Part shown: piece after piece, positions 1 through 11,120 of the stretch
How positions within the stretch are numbered: position 1 is the first letter of the stretch
Layout: each line of letters opens with the position of its first letter
NCBI GenBank assembly: GCA_039000515.1
Contig: JBCFYV010011135.1
Span: 10,292,166-10,356,165, forward strand
Length of the DNA stretch: 64,000 nucleotides
From: Timema cristinae
Lineage: Eukaryota > Arthropoda > Insecta > Phasmatodea > Timematidae
Direction: 5' to 3'
Notes under the pieces: generated by a model
What the model saw: only the letters and a program-made list of their open reading frames with translations
What the model was told of the DNA's origin: nothing
Databases searched by the model: none
Made by a program: the position numbers and the translations under genes

Positions 1-1175
1 GAAGAAAAGTGTTTTTTTCGTAGTTGGGGGCTCTTCCAACGAAAATTGGACTGTATATATCTCCTCACAGCTGTATTTCTGTTCAGTCTGATGACGTAGA
101 AACAGCCTGCACGACGTCTTTCTTCTTATTCTTTTCGCCCCGTAATTCCAGGTACTTCCCTCAGGGTCATATTTCCTCTCCAACTGGTGCCATCTATCGG
201 GTTTAACTCGATTAGGTAATCAATCACTTTCTCGGAACCTTCTTTTTGTTTCTCACTGCATTTTGTACAGTTGGTTTCGAGGGCATCAGGTATGATACCT
301 GAAACAAGTTAAAAAAAAACACGCGATAAAGCTTAAGAAGATAAATATCAATCTATATTAATAAAATAAAAAGTTTGTAAGTCTGACACGAACTTTGCGT
401 GATATCTATCACACACAGAGGGTTACAATTTTAAAATTAGCAGCCCCTGTTCACAAACATATGAAAATCTAAGCTGTAATTTTAAATTTTTGATTGGATT
501 AAAAAAAAATTTATTAAAAACTGGGACGGAATAACTAAAATGAAGAGATGTTTTTTTTTTTTTGAAGCAAAGAAAAGCGTTTCACGGTGTAGTACCAGGT
601 ACTTTCGCTAGTGATTTACAAATTTAATTCGATCAAAAATTAATTTCAAAACATAATATTTTAAAATAAAACTGACAACAAATTTATTACAATATTATTT
701 ATTTTATGAAGCTAGTTTTTTGTGCAGCACGTATTATTTAACCTTCCGTAATGTTCAAATGCTTTTTTTTAAACTTATGCCATATAGATAAGACGTATAA
801 AATTTCAGAAAAGATGTATACAAATTTGAGTGGAGGGAGAGTGGTAGACTATTTTAGAAAGCCACCCACCCAATTGGAATTTACATATTTATTATTATTT
901 TAGTTGTTGTTGTTTAAGGGCACGTTGGTACATAAAGGTAATTAGCCGCTTATTTTGAAGTATCATACAAAAGTTAGCATCCAAGTAGAAATTACAGAAG
1001 AGGATTAGAATTATGCCTACTTGTTTTATAGTTTCGTTAGTTATTTTGTAATTACTATATTAGTTTATGAGTGTTTATTTGTCAAGTAAAAACAACACAG
1101 ATACACCACGTAAATTGGGTACATTCCCTATAGAATTCTACCTTTTTCATTTCTAGCCACGTATAAATCTATACC
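1..1175. other. AT-rich stretch, no gene recognised
   Basis: There is a short open frame at 24-206, but it has no recognisable domain and no splice or start context that stands out. The rest is AT-rich with several homopolymer runs and stop codons in all frames. The first 250 bases are less AT-rich and could be the end of an element cut by the window edge, which I cannot show. Confidence 0.4.
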
Positions 1176-1435
1176 TCTTCAGTGGCCCCATGATCTAAGG
1201 CGCTACTGTCACAGTAGACTAAACTGCCGATGAAGGGGAGATGGAGGATCGAATCTCGGTCGGTTGTAGTGAAGGAGATTTTCCAAAATGGTTTACTACT
1301 CTCGCTCCTCTCAAATGTGGCTACACTTCATATAAATACAACCTCTCTCACTCCTAGAACCATTACCGTAATTAGTACATAAGCGTATAACCCGAACGGG
1401 ACCATAAATATCTCTTTCTTTCTTTAGTGATTTAT
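1176..1435 (+). repeat. tRNA-derived SINE, family S1
   Basis: Near 1180 there is a pol III A-box-like stretch (TGGCCCCATGATCTAAGGCG), and near 1250 a B-box-like stretch (GGATCGAATCTC). A body follows with the words ...AAATGG...GAGAG...TAAGCGTATAA. The same body recurs, mostly inverted, at about 3.5, 14.5, 15.2, 16.1, 24.1, 27.6, 43.8, 47.8 and 52.2 kb, which defines a dispersed family. Exact ends and target duplications are not clear here. Confidence 0.6.
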
Positions 1436-1574
1436 TAATTCTTACTCTCTATTTACAAACATATATAATATAACATAAATGAAAATAATAATATTCTCCA
1501 ACCCGTAAGGGTTCTTTAATATAGAATGTCCATCGAAACCAAATTAAAAATCAAAGTTTTTTTGTATCCCCCAA

Positions 1575-1855
1575 ATAGGGCACAATTCAAACTAATGGCG
1601 GTGGGGTTTAGTGACCCCCCGCACGACACATTTCACCTGGTCGGTGTCATCACCATGGGTGCCCGTTGCGTCACCGGGCGACCCACGCACTATCTGTTGA
1701 ACTCGGCCTATTTGGCCGGCATACCCCGCTGTCTGGCCTCCCCTCCCAGTCTCACACGACTAGAAGGGGGGTCACAACTCCCCAGATTCGACTCCGAGGT
1801 CACTGCCAGACGTCAACGAAGGGATTCACTACGCCGTCCCTGATTCGGCGTCAAA
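1575..1855. repeat. GC-rich island, probable transposable-element fragment
   Basis: About 280 bases are conspicuously richer in G+C and CpG than their flanks. Two overlapping open frames cross it (1526-1843 and 1666-1878), rich in Arg, Pro, Thr and Ser, with no domain I recognise. The sharp composition change and the lack of splice signals suggest an inserted fragment, such as a LINE or SINE-like untranslated region, rather than a host gene. Confidence 0.35.
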
Positions 1856-2007
1856 TTCTAGATTCATGTCTTAATTAATTAAAATTACCAAAATGATAAT
1901 ACCAGTGGTATGTTTCTATTAGTTTAGTAATTACTTGAAAAATATTTGGGGGAGAGGGGGCTTAAAATATTTCCAGCCACCCCAGATAAACACAAGGGGA
2001 CTTAATG

Positions 2008-2022
2008 CCCCCCCCCCCCCCC
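2008..2022. repeat. Poly-C tract
   Basis: An uninterrupted run of 15 C residues lies in an otherwise AT-rich stretch. It may be a slippage-prone or assembly-sensitive position. Confidence 0.9.
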
Positions 2023-2974
2023 AGATCCCTGTTCGGGAGCCCTTGTATACTTAAATATAAAATACAAGTCCATTTTATTTTTCTTATGCCAATATTTTAA
2101 CAAAGTTTAAGAAATTAATTCAATAAAAAGTTATACAAATTTTACCTTGGCATAGATAGTTATTACATTTATATAAATCTTCGATGGAATTTTTGTTATA
2201 TTCGTGATTAGTGCCATCTTACGACTCTACGAATAACTGAATGATCTTAGTTTGTAAACCAGCCAGTAGATAGAGGACCTATCTATCACGCCAATTTTTT
2301 TTAAACACTATCAGATAAGCTAGACAAATAAAACACTTTTAAATCACAATTGACGTCACCCAATTCAAAGTAGATATCATAATAATATGTTAATAATTTC
2401 GGTCAATTCGTAACATATTGTCTAGTCATAGTTTGATATTGGTAGATCTATTATTTTTATTATTTTATTTGTGTATACAGGTTTTAGAATATATCTAGCA
2501 ATACTTATATAAAAAACTGATTTAGGAAGGTTAAATTGATTGTTTAAATTATTTTGTAAGAAATTATTACAATAGAAGTTTCGGATAAACGAATCTCACA
2601 CAGATAAATTAATACAATTATATATATAGTATGTTCTAAAAGTTGTTGACCCTCCAACATATATTAATATATTCTGTTTGGTCTTTTGGTACTACACTTT
2701 TCAAATAACTCTCCAAAAAACAGTGATATTTACTTTAATTCCGAACACTTTCATAGATATATCCGCAATACATTGACCCTTTTTTATTTTCAAAGATAAT
2801 TAGGCCTATTGAAACTTTTAAAAGATCTTTCTTCAAAACATTGATACTTTTTATTTTAAAAGACCCAAAGTCTAAATAAAAGGAGGGATGTTTAACTATT
2901 TTAATAACTAAAAATACTTTATTAAAAAAGTATGTAAGAAACCCAAAATATACCCGATTCTAGTTGGAAAACCC
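2023..2974. other. AT-rich stretch, nothing recognised
   Basis: No open frame of coding character, no repeat family found elsewhere in the window and no RNA gene is seen. All frames carry frequent stops. Confidence 0.5.
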
Positions 2975-3140
2975 TACTGGAAGGCCCTATTTCTTACCAG
3001 AATCCTACTGCATGGCAGGACTTTGGTATCATAAAAGGCCTTCCAGAGCGAACTTCCTACGACCGTTCTGGAAGGCGTTCTATCCTACCAAAATACTACC
3101 ATACAGTAGGATTCTGGTAAGAAAGAGGGCCTTCGAAAGC
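2975..3140. mobile_element. Palindromic MITE / long hairpin
   Basis: The left arm (from GGAAGGCCC, through CTTACCAGAATCCTACTG) returns as the reverse complement in the right arm (CAGTAGGATTCTGGTAAG... then GGGCCTTC). An inner pair, GCCTTCCAGAGCG and CGTTCTGGAAGGC, continues the fold almost to the centre. The whole 166 bases can therefore form one long hairpin with few mismatches, as in foldback-type MITEs. The open frame across it (2964-3176) is an accident of the palindrome. No target duplication was identified. Confidence 0.6.
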
Positions 3141-3504
3141 GTATTTACACAAACAAGAATGAGAATCAGGGTATAGCACAACTTTTCACCACAGAAGGTG
3201 AGATGAATGGTCAGAAAATTAATAGCCTTTTGACACATTTGGAATAAAATGTTTCACTTTTGAACACCGATATTAAATTATTGGTTTTGGTGTGTTACGA
3301 AAACATAACAAAATATTTATCCGCGTTTCATTACACATCCGAGCTATCCACATATTTTCAATTGGGTATGGAATGATAAAGGTAGAATCTAGAGAAAATG
3401 CACTCTCATTTTCATATTTGGTGAGTGGGGAACCCTTTAGGAATAAAACTCTAGGATTCAAGCCCCAACATTCTCGTTAAAATCAAACCAGACAAGGGGA
3501 GTGT

Positions 3505-3735
3505 GTTTTGGTTTTTCTTACCACCTGTTGGCTATACGCTTATGTACTAATTACATTAATAGCTAAATTTAGAGGAAGTCCACCCGCATTTGCATGGAGG
3601 GAGAGTGGGAAACCATTTAGGAAAAACCACCCTCAGTGCACCCGGCCATGATTGAACCCCGATCTCCCCGTCTTCGGCAGTCTAGTCCAACTCGAGGGCA
3701 GTGCGTTAGACCACGAGGCCACCGAAGCGGGTTGT
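3505..3735 (-). repeat. SINE family S1, inverted copy
   Basis: On the reverse strand a tRNA-like head (GGCCTCGTGGTCTAACGC as A box, GGGGTTCAATC as B box) is followed by the shared body CCTAAATGGTTTCCCACTCTC and the words TAAGCGTATA. This is the best preserved S1 head in the window. The open frame 3636-3818 is incidental. Confidence 0.65.
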
Positions 3736-4104
3736 TGGTTATTGTAATAATCAAAGCCATGGCAATAAAACTGTCCTGTTTACTTCGTATTCTTTTTAAT
3801 AATCGAGACGAATTTTAATCAAGATCCAGTAAAATATTCCCTCCCTCACCCCAGTTTAAAATAGGAATAGTGGACCTTTTTGAGAACAGATGCCCAATGT
3901 GTCGACGATATTTTAAGAAATTATTTCGCGTGCCCTTAAAAATGTTGAGTAACAAACTGATTAATGGAGTCTTTTATCCTCAATATTAATCACTTTTACT
4001 AAACATTACTTATCTACATCCATTACTCTTTACAGCCTAAGGCCAGTTGTTTATCCAAGCTATATATTTCCCTTATAATTTAACATAAGACTAGAATATG
4101 CACA

Positions 4105-4240
4105 ACATTCAGTCCCAGGCCGTACATTTATCAATGTGAAATGGTAAACCAATATTTCCATCAATGATAAATTTGTGGCCATACTGAGAATCAAACCCTG
4201 GACCCTTAGCTTAGTAGGCTAGACATGCTACCGGATGTGC
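4105..4240 (-). repeat. Degenerate tRNA-derived SINE, family S3
   Basis: The reverse strand reads a decayed A box (TAGCC..CTAAGCTAAGGGTCC region) and a B box in GGGTTTGATTC. The tail words CATTGATGGAAATATTGG and ACATTTATCAAT-like text parallel the better copy at 26.05-26.20 kb. It is too diverged to be a functional tRNA gene. Confidence 0.4.
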
Positions 4241-4645
4241 CGGACCTTTTACTATCTATTTTAGTTTTAATTTATTTTTAAAGTTAAATATTAGTGTGTG
4301 TTTTTGTAATTTTGTTTATAAAGATAAAGAACAAAATATCTTTGGAACCTATTTAGCTGACAGATGCTTCTTAAATGTTATAAATAAAAGAGTTTTAGAA
4401 ACTAGTAGCAAGATACAAAATTAAATTCTTCGATTGTAATAATATAACTAACTATTATGCAACAATTAAACATATTTTATAGTTTTATTGAAATCGTAGA
4501 GTAGGAAAAAAAAAAACTTTGTGAAGGAGAGACTACCGTATTACAAGAAAATCTTCACGTGTACCATAATTTACTAACCCATCGCTTTTGAGAAGAAATA
4601 TTGAAACTTCTGTTATTTTATTTTAGTAACACTAGGAATATTTTA

Positions 4646-4815
4646 TTATTATATTTTTATTATTATTAGCACCGCGTCTTACTACCCATTCGGGTTATAC
4701 GCACTTACGCTAATGTGTAATGGTAGGGTGATTGTGAGATGAAATGAAGGACCTACAGTTTAACGTGGAATCCGAACCACGGTGGAGGCTTGGCATTCCT
4801 CACATTCACAAGATG
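4646..4815 (-). repeat. SINE family S2, 5'-truncated, with target duplication
   Basis: A (TTA)n tail abuts the body AGCACCGCGTCTTACTACCC..., which is shared with 7.7 kb and 50.3 kb. The copy is flanked by a perfect 13-base direct repeat, TAGGAATATTTTA, at 4633-4645 and 4816-4828. That is the signature of target-primed retrotransposition. The tRNA-derived head is missing, so this is a 5'-truncated insertion on the reverse strand. Confidence 0.75.
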
Positions 4816-4962
4816 TAGGAATATTTTAAGGGGGGGGGAATTGGGTTATATTTGTATTTATTTGTACCGTTATTTATTTGTATATTCTTCCTCAATTCCT
4901 AAAGCTAGTAAGTAGCTAATTAGAGTCTTAAAAATGTCATAAATCTATAATCCTAATAAGTG

Positions 4963-5240
4963 ACCTGGTGGTCTAGGGATGAGGTGTCAAGACTTCTGTG
5001 TTGGGGGTCTGTGGTTCAATCCTCGGTCCCGGCACAGATTTATATGATTACCAAACCTTTCCTTTACCTCTGACAAAAGACGTGTATTAATCACAACTTG
5101 TGAATGTGAGGAACCCGCATTTGGGTGGGAAGAGAGTGTGAAACAATTAAGAAAAAAAAACACCTTCATTACACCCTACCGGGTTTCAAACCCCAATCTC
5201 TCCGACTTCAGCAGAACAGTCTAATACAAGAGGGAAGCCT
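4963..5240. repeat. S2/S1 chimeric SINE pair, inverted
   Basis: 4963-5106 is a forward S2 head: A box TGGTGGTCTAGGG, B box TGGTTCAATCC, then CCGGCACAGATTTATATGATT. At about 5107 it switches abruptly to the body and head of family S1 in reverse orientation, ending at a B-box-like GGTTTCAAACC and CAGTCTAATAC. The two fragments therefore face each other. Short antisense open frames here (4987-5169 and 5208-5393) are SINE artefacts. Confidence 0.5.
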
Positions 5241-6370
5241 TAGGGTTTGGTAGGTTGCAGCAGAGCATAGTATAAGAAATGTTGGGGGGTGCATTGGAGT
5301 GTTGGGGGGTGTGGGAGAGATGTGATTAATTATGTATATGCTTGGTATTGAGCGAGATAGCCCTTTAAAAAATAAAATCCACCCCAATTTCATAGTAGTA
5401 ATAAAGTTATTAAAAACCCATTTTAATTTTAATTAATTAATCTATTTTATGTTTGCAACATGCACTTTCTGAACCAACTGATTACATCAGCACACGACAA
5501 TCTCTATGAGTGAGAGCAAAAGATCATACTATTTTATTTTATTTTTTTTGCCGGAAAAGATATTTTCTCATACCTTCCAGGTATCTTTTATATTCCACAT
5601 CGACATGGGACCGATGGCATTATTTCATCTCCGAAATAGGTTGTGCTACGGATTTTTATAGTTCAAGAAACATCCTTTGACTGTTCTTCCAAATAAAATC
5701 ACACTCCAGTCGGTTCATCTTCCATTTGAGGATCTAAGATAAATTGGTATGATTTTTTTTTCCTTTGTCACTATTCTAATATAATTGATGGGAGCAGAAC
5801 AACATAAGGTAGCTGTCATTTAAATTGTATATATTATAGCGTGTGGGCTATACAAAACTTTTTCACAGAGGCTTGAGGGGGTAGGGCGTGGGAATGGGGG
5901 GGACATATATTCCCCCAGCCCTTTTCCCACCTACTCACATAAATGCGCGTGCTCACCTCTGAAGATCTTATGTGGTCATGCATTTAAAATAAAGTAAAAA
6001 CCATAATTCTATTCATAACTCTCTAAATAATCTGGTATTATAAATATGACCATAAAATTTAGGAATTTTGTGAGTTTATTTAAAAATTCCAACTTCTTAT
6101 TTATACATTACACAATGATTCTATAAGTTTACTTTATTTAGGGAGAAAGCCCTAGTAAGATTGTTATTATTTTGGTTAGCTAAAATAAAGAATTTTGAAA
6201 GAATTATTTATTACAATCTTATAATTTGAACTCATTTCACAGCATTACACAAAAACACGAAATACTTAAACAGAAACTGAAGGAGTCTACGGTAATTACA
6301 AAGTTGATTTATAACTTTTTGTTTTCCAAAAGCAACTTTGAGCCGATTTTATTCCTGTGCACACAAGAAG
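5241..6370. other. AT-rich stretch, no gene recognised
   Basis: It contains a G-rich patch around 5870-5900 and AT-rich simple sequence. No open frame with coding character and no repeat family shared with the rest of the window was seen. Confidence 0.4.
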
Positions 6371-6531
6371 ATTAAAATATGTTAACAATGTTTAAAATAT
6401 GTTAACAAGTTTAAGATATGTTAACAATTTAAAATATGTTAACAATGTTTAAAATATGTTAATAATGTTTAAAATATTTTAACAATGTTTAACATATTTA
6501 ACAATGTGTAAAATATGTTAACAATGTTTTC
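6371..6531. repeat. Minisatellite, unit about 20 bp
   Basis: About eight imperfect tandem copies of TTTAAAATATGTTAACAATG, with small indels and substitutions between copies. No coding potential. Confidence 0.85.
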
Positions 6532-6839
6532 TTGCAAAAGAAGATAAAAGTACAGGGGTGTGAGGGCAAGTTACCCCCTTGCCCATTACTGAAGGTGCCC
6601 ATGACTATATCTTTTAGTAATATTTTCTTTATATTCATGCCATTGAAGTTTTTTTTTTAACAAATCGGGAATCAAATTGGAAGACCAAATTGGGGAAAAA
6701 TTCAGTCGGGGAAATTTTTCTCATTTTGGTACAGTTTAGTCTAGGATTTCATAGAAAACATTAAAAAATACTGGGAAGGTAGGAAATGCAAATTAAGGGC
6801 AGTATTTTTTTGTTTTGTTTTTTATCTCATAAAACATGT

Positions 6840-7130
6840 TTATTTAAATAATACATCAAATAATTATTCAATAGAAACATCGAAATTAATTTTGTTCTCA
6901 TAATGACCTCAACAGATCTTGAATATTTGTCAAAAGTATACTTAAATTTAGTGACAACTTTTTCTCTTCATTTAAAAAGTTTGTCATTTAATGCTGGTAT
7001 GACCATGACAGATATTCAACAACTGTTGATATAAGAATTTTGAGAAAATTAAACTACATGTTTCTACTGTAGCAATATTTTATTTATTTTTTCTAAAAAA
7101 TATATTTTGTTATAAAAACTACAAACATAT
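6840..7130. repeat. Palindromic MITE-like repeat, diverged
   Basis: It shares the core layout of the next element: CAACAGAT...GAATA then TTCAACAACTGTTGATAT, flanked by TTTTATTT runs and TCAAATAATTATTC. It folds back around about 6960. The outer ends are not clear, so I treat it as a diverged relative of the TTAA-flanked MITEs at 7.2 and 8.3 kb. Confidence 0.4.
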
Positions 7131-7166
7131 TTTCCTTCACTCACTTTCCTCACAATTCCTTCTTAA

Positions 7167-7434
7167 GGTGCGGCAGAAGGGAGTGCGAGTACTTTTACAG
7201 TTTTTATAGCATTATATTTTTTTTGGCCAAAATAAATCAAATATTTCTCCAATAGCCACATAGTTTAGTTTTCTGCACATGTTAATATCAACAGATCTCG
7301 AATAACTGTTGATATGAGCATGTGCAGAAAACTATACTCTATGTTGCTACTGGAGAAATCTTTGATTTATTTTGGCCAACAAATTAAAATTCTATGAAAA
7401 ATGTATAAATACTTGCTCTCCCTTCGGCCTCACC
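7167..7434. mobile_element. MITE with TTAA target duplication
   Basis: The left end GGTGCGGCAGAAGGGAG and the reverse-complemented right end GGTGAGGCCGAAGGGAG form terminal inverted repeats of roughly 35-40 bases. TTAA lies immediately outside both ends (7163-7166 and 7435-7438). The interior is itself a palindrome centred near 7300. TTAA target choice is the hallmark of piggyBac-superfamily transposition, but the TIR sequence does not match the piggyBac element at 36.1 kb, so the mobilising transposase is unknown. Confidence 0.65.
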
Positions 7435-7689
7435 TTAAAGGAAGACTTTCACCTTGGAATATCCTGTCAGTACATGTTTCGGTTTCTCGCTGTTTTGGCT
7501 TCAAATCAAGGTCGACTAGAATTCAAAGAGTGACAGAGAGCCACATAAACTACTAATCCAAAAACATAAACCTGATTGGTTTCAATTAGAGACAGAACAT
7601 GATTGCTGGTTTGGAAACTAGGAAACTACCACACGGAACAGAGGAAAGATTTCATGAATTAATCGCTTCAATCAAGGTTATTACAATAC

Positions 7690-7695
7690 TATTTC

Positions 7696-7735
<40 letters not shown>

Positions 7736-8000
7736 GCACCGCGTTTTACTACCCGTTCGGTTTATACGCACTTACGCTAATGTGTAATGGTAGGGTGATT
7801 GTGAGATGAAATGAAGGACCTACAGTTTAACGTGGGATCCGAACCACGGTGGAGGCCTGGCATTCCTCACATTCACAAGATGTCTTGTCAGAGGTGAAGG
7901 AAGGGTTTGGAAATCAGATAAATCTGTGCCGGGACCGAGGATTGAACCCGGCCGCCAGCACAGAAGTCTGACACCTTACCCTAGACCACCAGGTCACCGG
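7690..8000 (-). repeat. SINE family S2, near full length
   Basis: On the reverse strand the tRNA-related head runs GTGACCTGGTGGTCTAGGG... (A box) to GGGTTCAATCC (B box) and CGGTCCCGGCACAG. A body of about 180 bases and a long (TAA)n tail at 7697-7736 follow. Flanks share an approximate CAATA..TTTCTTT repeat, which looks like a decayed target duplication. This copy defines the family, whose truncated members lie at 4.65 and 50.27 kb. Confidence 0.75.
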
Positions 8001-8098
8001 CAATATTTCTTTTTAAAAATCTATTTTTTGCAGTATTTAAATTATAATTTCTGAACACTTATTATTTCAACACTTTACTCATACACCCTTTTTCTTAA

Positions 8099-8488
8099 GG
8101 TGGGGATGAAGAGAAAGCGATAAAAGGCCAATATTCTCGCAATTTATTATTTTTTTTTTGTAAAAATTAAAAAAATATATATATTATACCTCAGTATAAA
8201 AATAGAGGTTAATTTTCTTCACAAGTTTATTTCAACAGTTGTTGAATATCTGTAAAGGGTGTCTTGGAATTTAATAACAACTTTTTCTTTTAATTCAAAT
8301 TTTTTTTTCATCTAATACCAGTATGCTTGTGATAGATAATCAACAACTACTGTTGATATCATTATGTGAAGAACAATAAATTCTATGTTTGTATGGAAAT
8401 AATAATTGATTTATTTTTACCAAAAAAATGTTTATCTGTAAAAACAGTAAAGACACTTCCATTTGCTAGTGTCCTCTATATGCCCACC
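8099..8488. mobile_element. Second TTAA-flanked palindromic MITE
   Basis: TTAA at 8095-8098 and 8489-8492 flank ends reading GGTGGGGATGAAGAG and, reverse-complemented, GGTGGGCATATAGAG. The interior has the same CAACAGTTGTTGAATATCTGT / CAACTACTGTTGATAT foldback as the 7.2 kb element. The open frame 8366-8554 is part of this repeat and is not a gene. Confidence 0.6.
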
Positions 8489-8803
8489 TTAAGAATGGAC
8501 TTGCTTCTGCTTATCCTTTTCAAGCTGGATGATACGAATCTGAGACGTTTATGAGCAACATGTGAACACGGATATGACGTTCTAAAAGTTTAAGTAGGTA
8601 TGCTCACTAGGTAGGAAAAATAACAAGTCGATTTTCTAGTGTTGAGCAAAGATCATGAGATTAATAAAGGACGCTATAGCTACGGGTTACATACCTTTAT
8701 CTTGCACAGTTGACACGAACGTGAACTCAGTCCGCGATAAGACATCATGTCGTCCATATCTAAATTCAGTCATAGTTTCTACAAGTATTGATCTATCGTT
8801 GAG

Positions 8804-9235
8804 ATGGAAGGAAATCTGACTCTAACCTCTCAAGGGTATTACGATGCTAGATCGAAGAGGATCGTCAACGTCAAGATGCCCATCGCATATAGGGATGTCT
8901 GTAACAAGTCTTACGTTGAGAGGATGGATGCGAGACATATAAACGTGCAGATACTCGCTCTCAACGTGGCCAAAGAATTCATCAAAATGCATATGGACTC
9001 GTTGTTCGAGAGTTAGGAGAACGATTGAATAAAACACACCAACTTTGAAAAGATTAGTTGTCACGGGACGGAGGAGGTGTGGAAACTGTCTCGTCGTCAT
9101 GAAGATCGACTCAACGAGAATAAAACGGTGCTTGACGCTTTAGGTGTGAAGTTGCTAAAGTTAGAGGAGTCGTTCGCGATACAACAAACCGTTTACACAG
9201 AATTGAACGATATGATGGCGAGAGGTAACGAATAG
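8804..9235 (+). pseudogene. Polinton-associated hypothetical protein, broken
   Basis: One reading frame of about 144 codons opens with MEGNLTLTSQGYYDA and ends at a TAG at 9233. Two in-frame stops, at 9014 (TAG) and 9026 (TGA), break it. The second half is Leu- and Glu-rich and likely coiled coil. I do not know a function. It is placed in a Polinton/adintovirus-type segment because it lies just upstream of the integrase-containing region, in the same orientation and base composition. That assignment is inference. Confidence 0.5.
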
Positions 9236-9270
9236 TTTCTTCATCGTAAGAGACACTTGTACCTTGCAAC

Positions 9271-10020
9271 ATGTCAACGAAGGTCACGGAGGATATAATA
9301 AAGGCGAGTAAGATTAAGATTACTAAACGAAAGTATAAGTAACTACGCGATGCTCGACAAGAGTCCGAGTACTTCGCGAAGGAAACATTCAAACCTATCA
9401 CAGATTCTCTAAGCAAGAAGATGAAGGTGATCGCTGAACCCGAACTGAAGCAGGAAGCGGAAGACTCACCTGAGAGATTGCAAAACATACATCTATTGGA
9501 GACTTATCTTTTTTCGTCTCAAGCCCATTTCGATAAAACCTACGTAGTCCATCATGAAGGTAGCTCGACCAAGCTCGGAGATAACCGTATTGTATTTGTG
9601 AGAGTGATGGCACAGTACTTCTTAACAATATGACGGCCATATACGCGAGGGCTATTAGAATTACATTTCAGAAGAGCACCCACGCATTATACTAAGGAGG
9701 ATCTGAAAGTATAAAATTCCATGCTTGAAGAAACGAACGCGCTTCGGTTGAGAAACGACCCCTACACACGTATCAAGATGCGCACAGGATCAAAGTATTC
9801 GTTAATCATCAAACCTATGTTCGAGGAGGAGCTCGATGGTGACGGTTTATACAAGATGGAAACAGGAAAAGGGGTCTATTATACCTATTGGGACGATCCC
9901 AACGAATTGGTCGATCGATTACGATTCTTGCACGCATCTACCGAGGCCGGACATTCCGCTCACGAGAAAGAGATCGTTTCTATCATTGAGGAATTACGTG
10001 AGGCCGGAATCATCGTATAA
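9271..10020 (+). pseudogene. Conserved Polinton-type hypothetical protein, broken
   Basis: A 250-codon frame from an ATG at 9271 is interrupted by in-frame stops at 9340, 9631 and 9712 and terminates at 10018. No frameshift is needed to follow it. The C-terminal third is best preserved, including YYTYWDDPNELVDRLRFL and the Glu-rich EKEIVSIIEELREAGIIV end. I recall this pairing (a protein ending in a WDDPNELV/LHAS/IIEELREAG region next to a retroviral-type integrase) from repetitive elements of insects, cnidarians and sponges. Molecular role unknown. It lies 33 bases upstream of the integrase remnant. Confidence 0.55.
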
Positions 10021-10053
10021 AGACATTTGTCTCATCCGTATTTTATCATAATC

Positions 10054-11120
10054 ATGTCTACCATCAAGTGGAAGACTGCGCGTGAACTTTATCGTCCTAC
10101 AAGACGACGATTTCCCGAAGACATGTTGACGTACGAGGGTTGAACGAACTCCTTGCAGGCCGATCTGGTGGAGATGATACCCTACTCCAGATCAATTAAG
10201 AAATTCAAGTACCTTCTCGCCGTCATCGACGTGTATTCTAAAAGAGCTTGGGTTACACCTGTCAAGACTAAGACGGGGAAGAATGTCAGCGCCGCAATGG
10301 CTCTCCTCCTCGTCAAGGTGACTGACAAAGGATTACCTCCCGTACGTCATCGCCAAATGGATAATGGAACAGCGTTTTACAACGCAGAGTTTAAAATATT
10401 CATGGCAAGAAAGAGCATCAATCATTATTACATATTCGGCAACGTCAAGGCTAGTGTCGGCTAATTATTTAATCGTACCCTCAATAAAATGATGTGGAGA
10501 AGGTTCACAGCTTAAGGATCTTATCGATGGATCGTTATGATCGATTCGTTACTGTACGAATACAACCAGACGATACACTTGACCATAAAGATGAAGCCTA
10601 TGGACGTCAAGGATGACAGACTTTTCATATAATCTATAAACGTCTCAAGATTTCAGATTCTACACCTAACATGTTTAAAGTAGGTTATATAGTTCGTATC
10701 AGTAAGTATAAGGACGTTTTCGAAAAGGGTTATACCACGAATAGGTCAACCGAACTGTTTAAAATACGTGACATCGTCGAGAATAATCCCCGGACCATTC
10801 TACTCGAAGATATGAAAGGTAAGCATATCACAGGAGGATTCTACAATAAGGATATCAGAAAGACGGTGTTTCCAGATATTTACCTTGTAGAGAAGATAAT
10901 CAAACGTTCCGGAGATAGAGTATACGTCAAATGGTTAGGGTTTGACTCGACGCACAATTCGGGGATTGATAAGGATATAGTGGAGAAGGTGAGGGTGAAC
11001 CACTCCTCTAACAGGGATTTTTCCTCCCTCCATCCTGAGCGTATAAAGTTTGAGCGCGAGCAGAGAGAAGCACCACATTCAATATGTTTAGACAGTTTGG
11101 TTATCGTCTGGACGACATGA
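10054..11120 (+). pseudogene. Polinton/Maverick integrase with chromodomain, broken
   Basis: Retroviral-type integrase core: the first catalytic Asp lies in QADLVEM, a VIDVYSKRAWV strand follows, and the second Asp lies in QMDNGTAFYN. After the stop at 10462 come FNRTLNKMMWRR and a helix typical of the core's C-terminal end. Frame 10671-11120 carries a KVGYIVRISKYKDVFEKGY linker and a chromodomain-like VEKIIK...RVYVKWLGFDSTHNS, as in Polinton and 'F54H12.3-type' integrases. In-frame stops at 10141, 10462, 10513 and 10630 and a frame change before 10671 show it is dead. Integrase inserts element DNA into the host genome. Confidence 0.8.
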
